Source: Alitta virens (lineage: Eukaryota; Annelida; Polychaeta; Phyllodocida; Nereididae). From it: a stretch of DNA of 64,000 nt. The stretch lies in assembly GCA_932294295.1 (NCBI GenBank), contig OW028585.1, positions 15,408,771-15,472,770 on the forward strand, given 5' to 3'. The first letter of the stretch is position 1. Every line of letters begins with the position of its first letter. The notes beneath the pieces are model-generated. The model was not told the DNA's origin and did not search any database. It worked only from the letters and a program-made list of their open reading frames with translations. A program made the position numbers and the translations under genes. Shown here one piece after another: positions 63,956 through 64,000 of the stretch.

Positions 63956-64000
63956 GTCTTATGCTTGCAAATTGCATTGATCGAAGGAGATTCACCCTAG

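Overview
The window is invertebrate nuclear DNA. It has spliced genes, canonical GT/AG splice signals, long arrays of C2H2 zinc fingers, LINE, SINE, Tc1, hAT and MITE repeats, and a very large Ty3/gypsy-type LTR retroelement. A marine animal (deuterostome or lophotrochozoan) would fit, but the sequence alone does not name a species and I do not assign one.

Layout. 1-3466 is repeat-rich spacer holding a 1.8 kb terminal-inverted-repeat element (1263-3060). 3467-24996 is one complete 21.5 kb LTR retroelement on the minus strand, bounded by 2,691 bp LTRs, a 4 bp target duplication (GTAG), a primer-binding site and a polypurine tract. In sense order it carries gag, pol (protease, RT, RNase H, integrase), a secreted leucine-rich-repeat protein, a furin-site fusion envelope and a small orphan ORF. 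On the opposite strand, between env and the 3' LTR, sits a three-exon gene with intact introns for a Ly6/uPAR (three-finger) protein. The main reading frames are open and the LTRs look identical, so the insertion is recent.

25.9-64 kb is a cluster of paralogous C2H2 zinc-finger genes, all on the plus strand: six with long open finger arrays (exons at about 26.0, 31.3, 49.4, 53.9, 59.6 and 62.6 kb), one tandem 3'-exon copy (33.0 kb), one clear pseudogene (40.6 kb) and scattered relic fingers. The members with an N-terminal segment share a phase-1 splice acceptor, an acidic N-terminus with repeated IKPE-like SUMO-consensus motifs, and TGEKP-type linkers in which Thr is usually Ser. Their 3' ends repeatedly run into decayed fingers behind a stop or frameshift. 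Duplicated 5' flanks, CTCF-like motifs and CCAAT/GC-rich promoter-like blocks recur between them. The spacers contain a dead Tc1 transposon, two tRNA-Gly-like SINEs, LINE fragments, MITEs of Tc1/mariner and hAT type, and poly-C tracts.

How it fits together. The retroelement has the parts for enveloped, retrovirus-like spread, plus two extra products built on extracellular immune-type folds (LRR and Ly6). The finger cluster looks like a rapidly duplicating DNA-binding repressor family of the sort often proposed to target such elements; a direct link between the two is inference.
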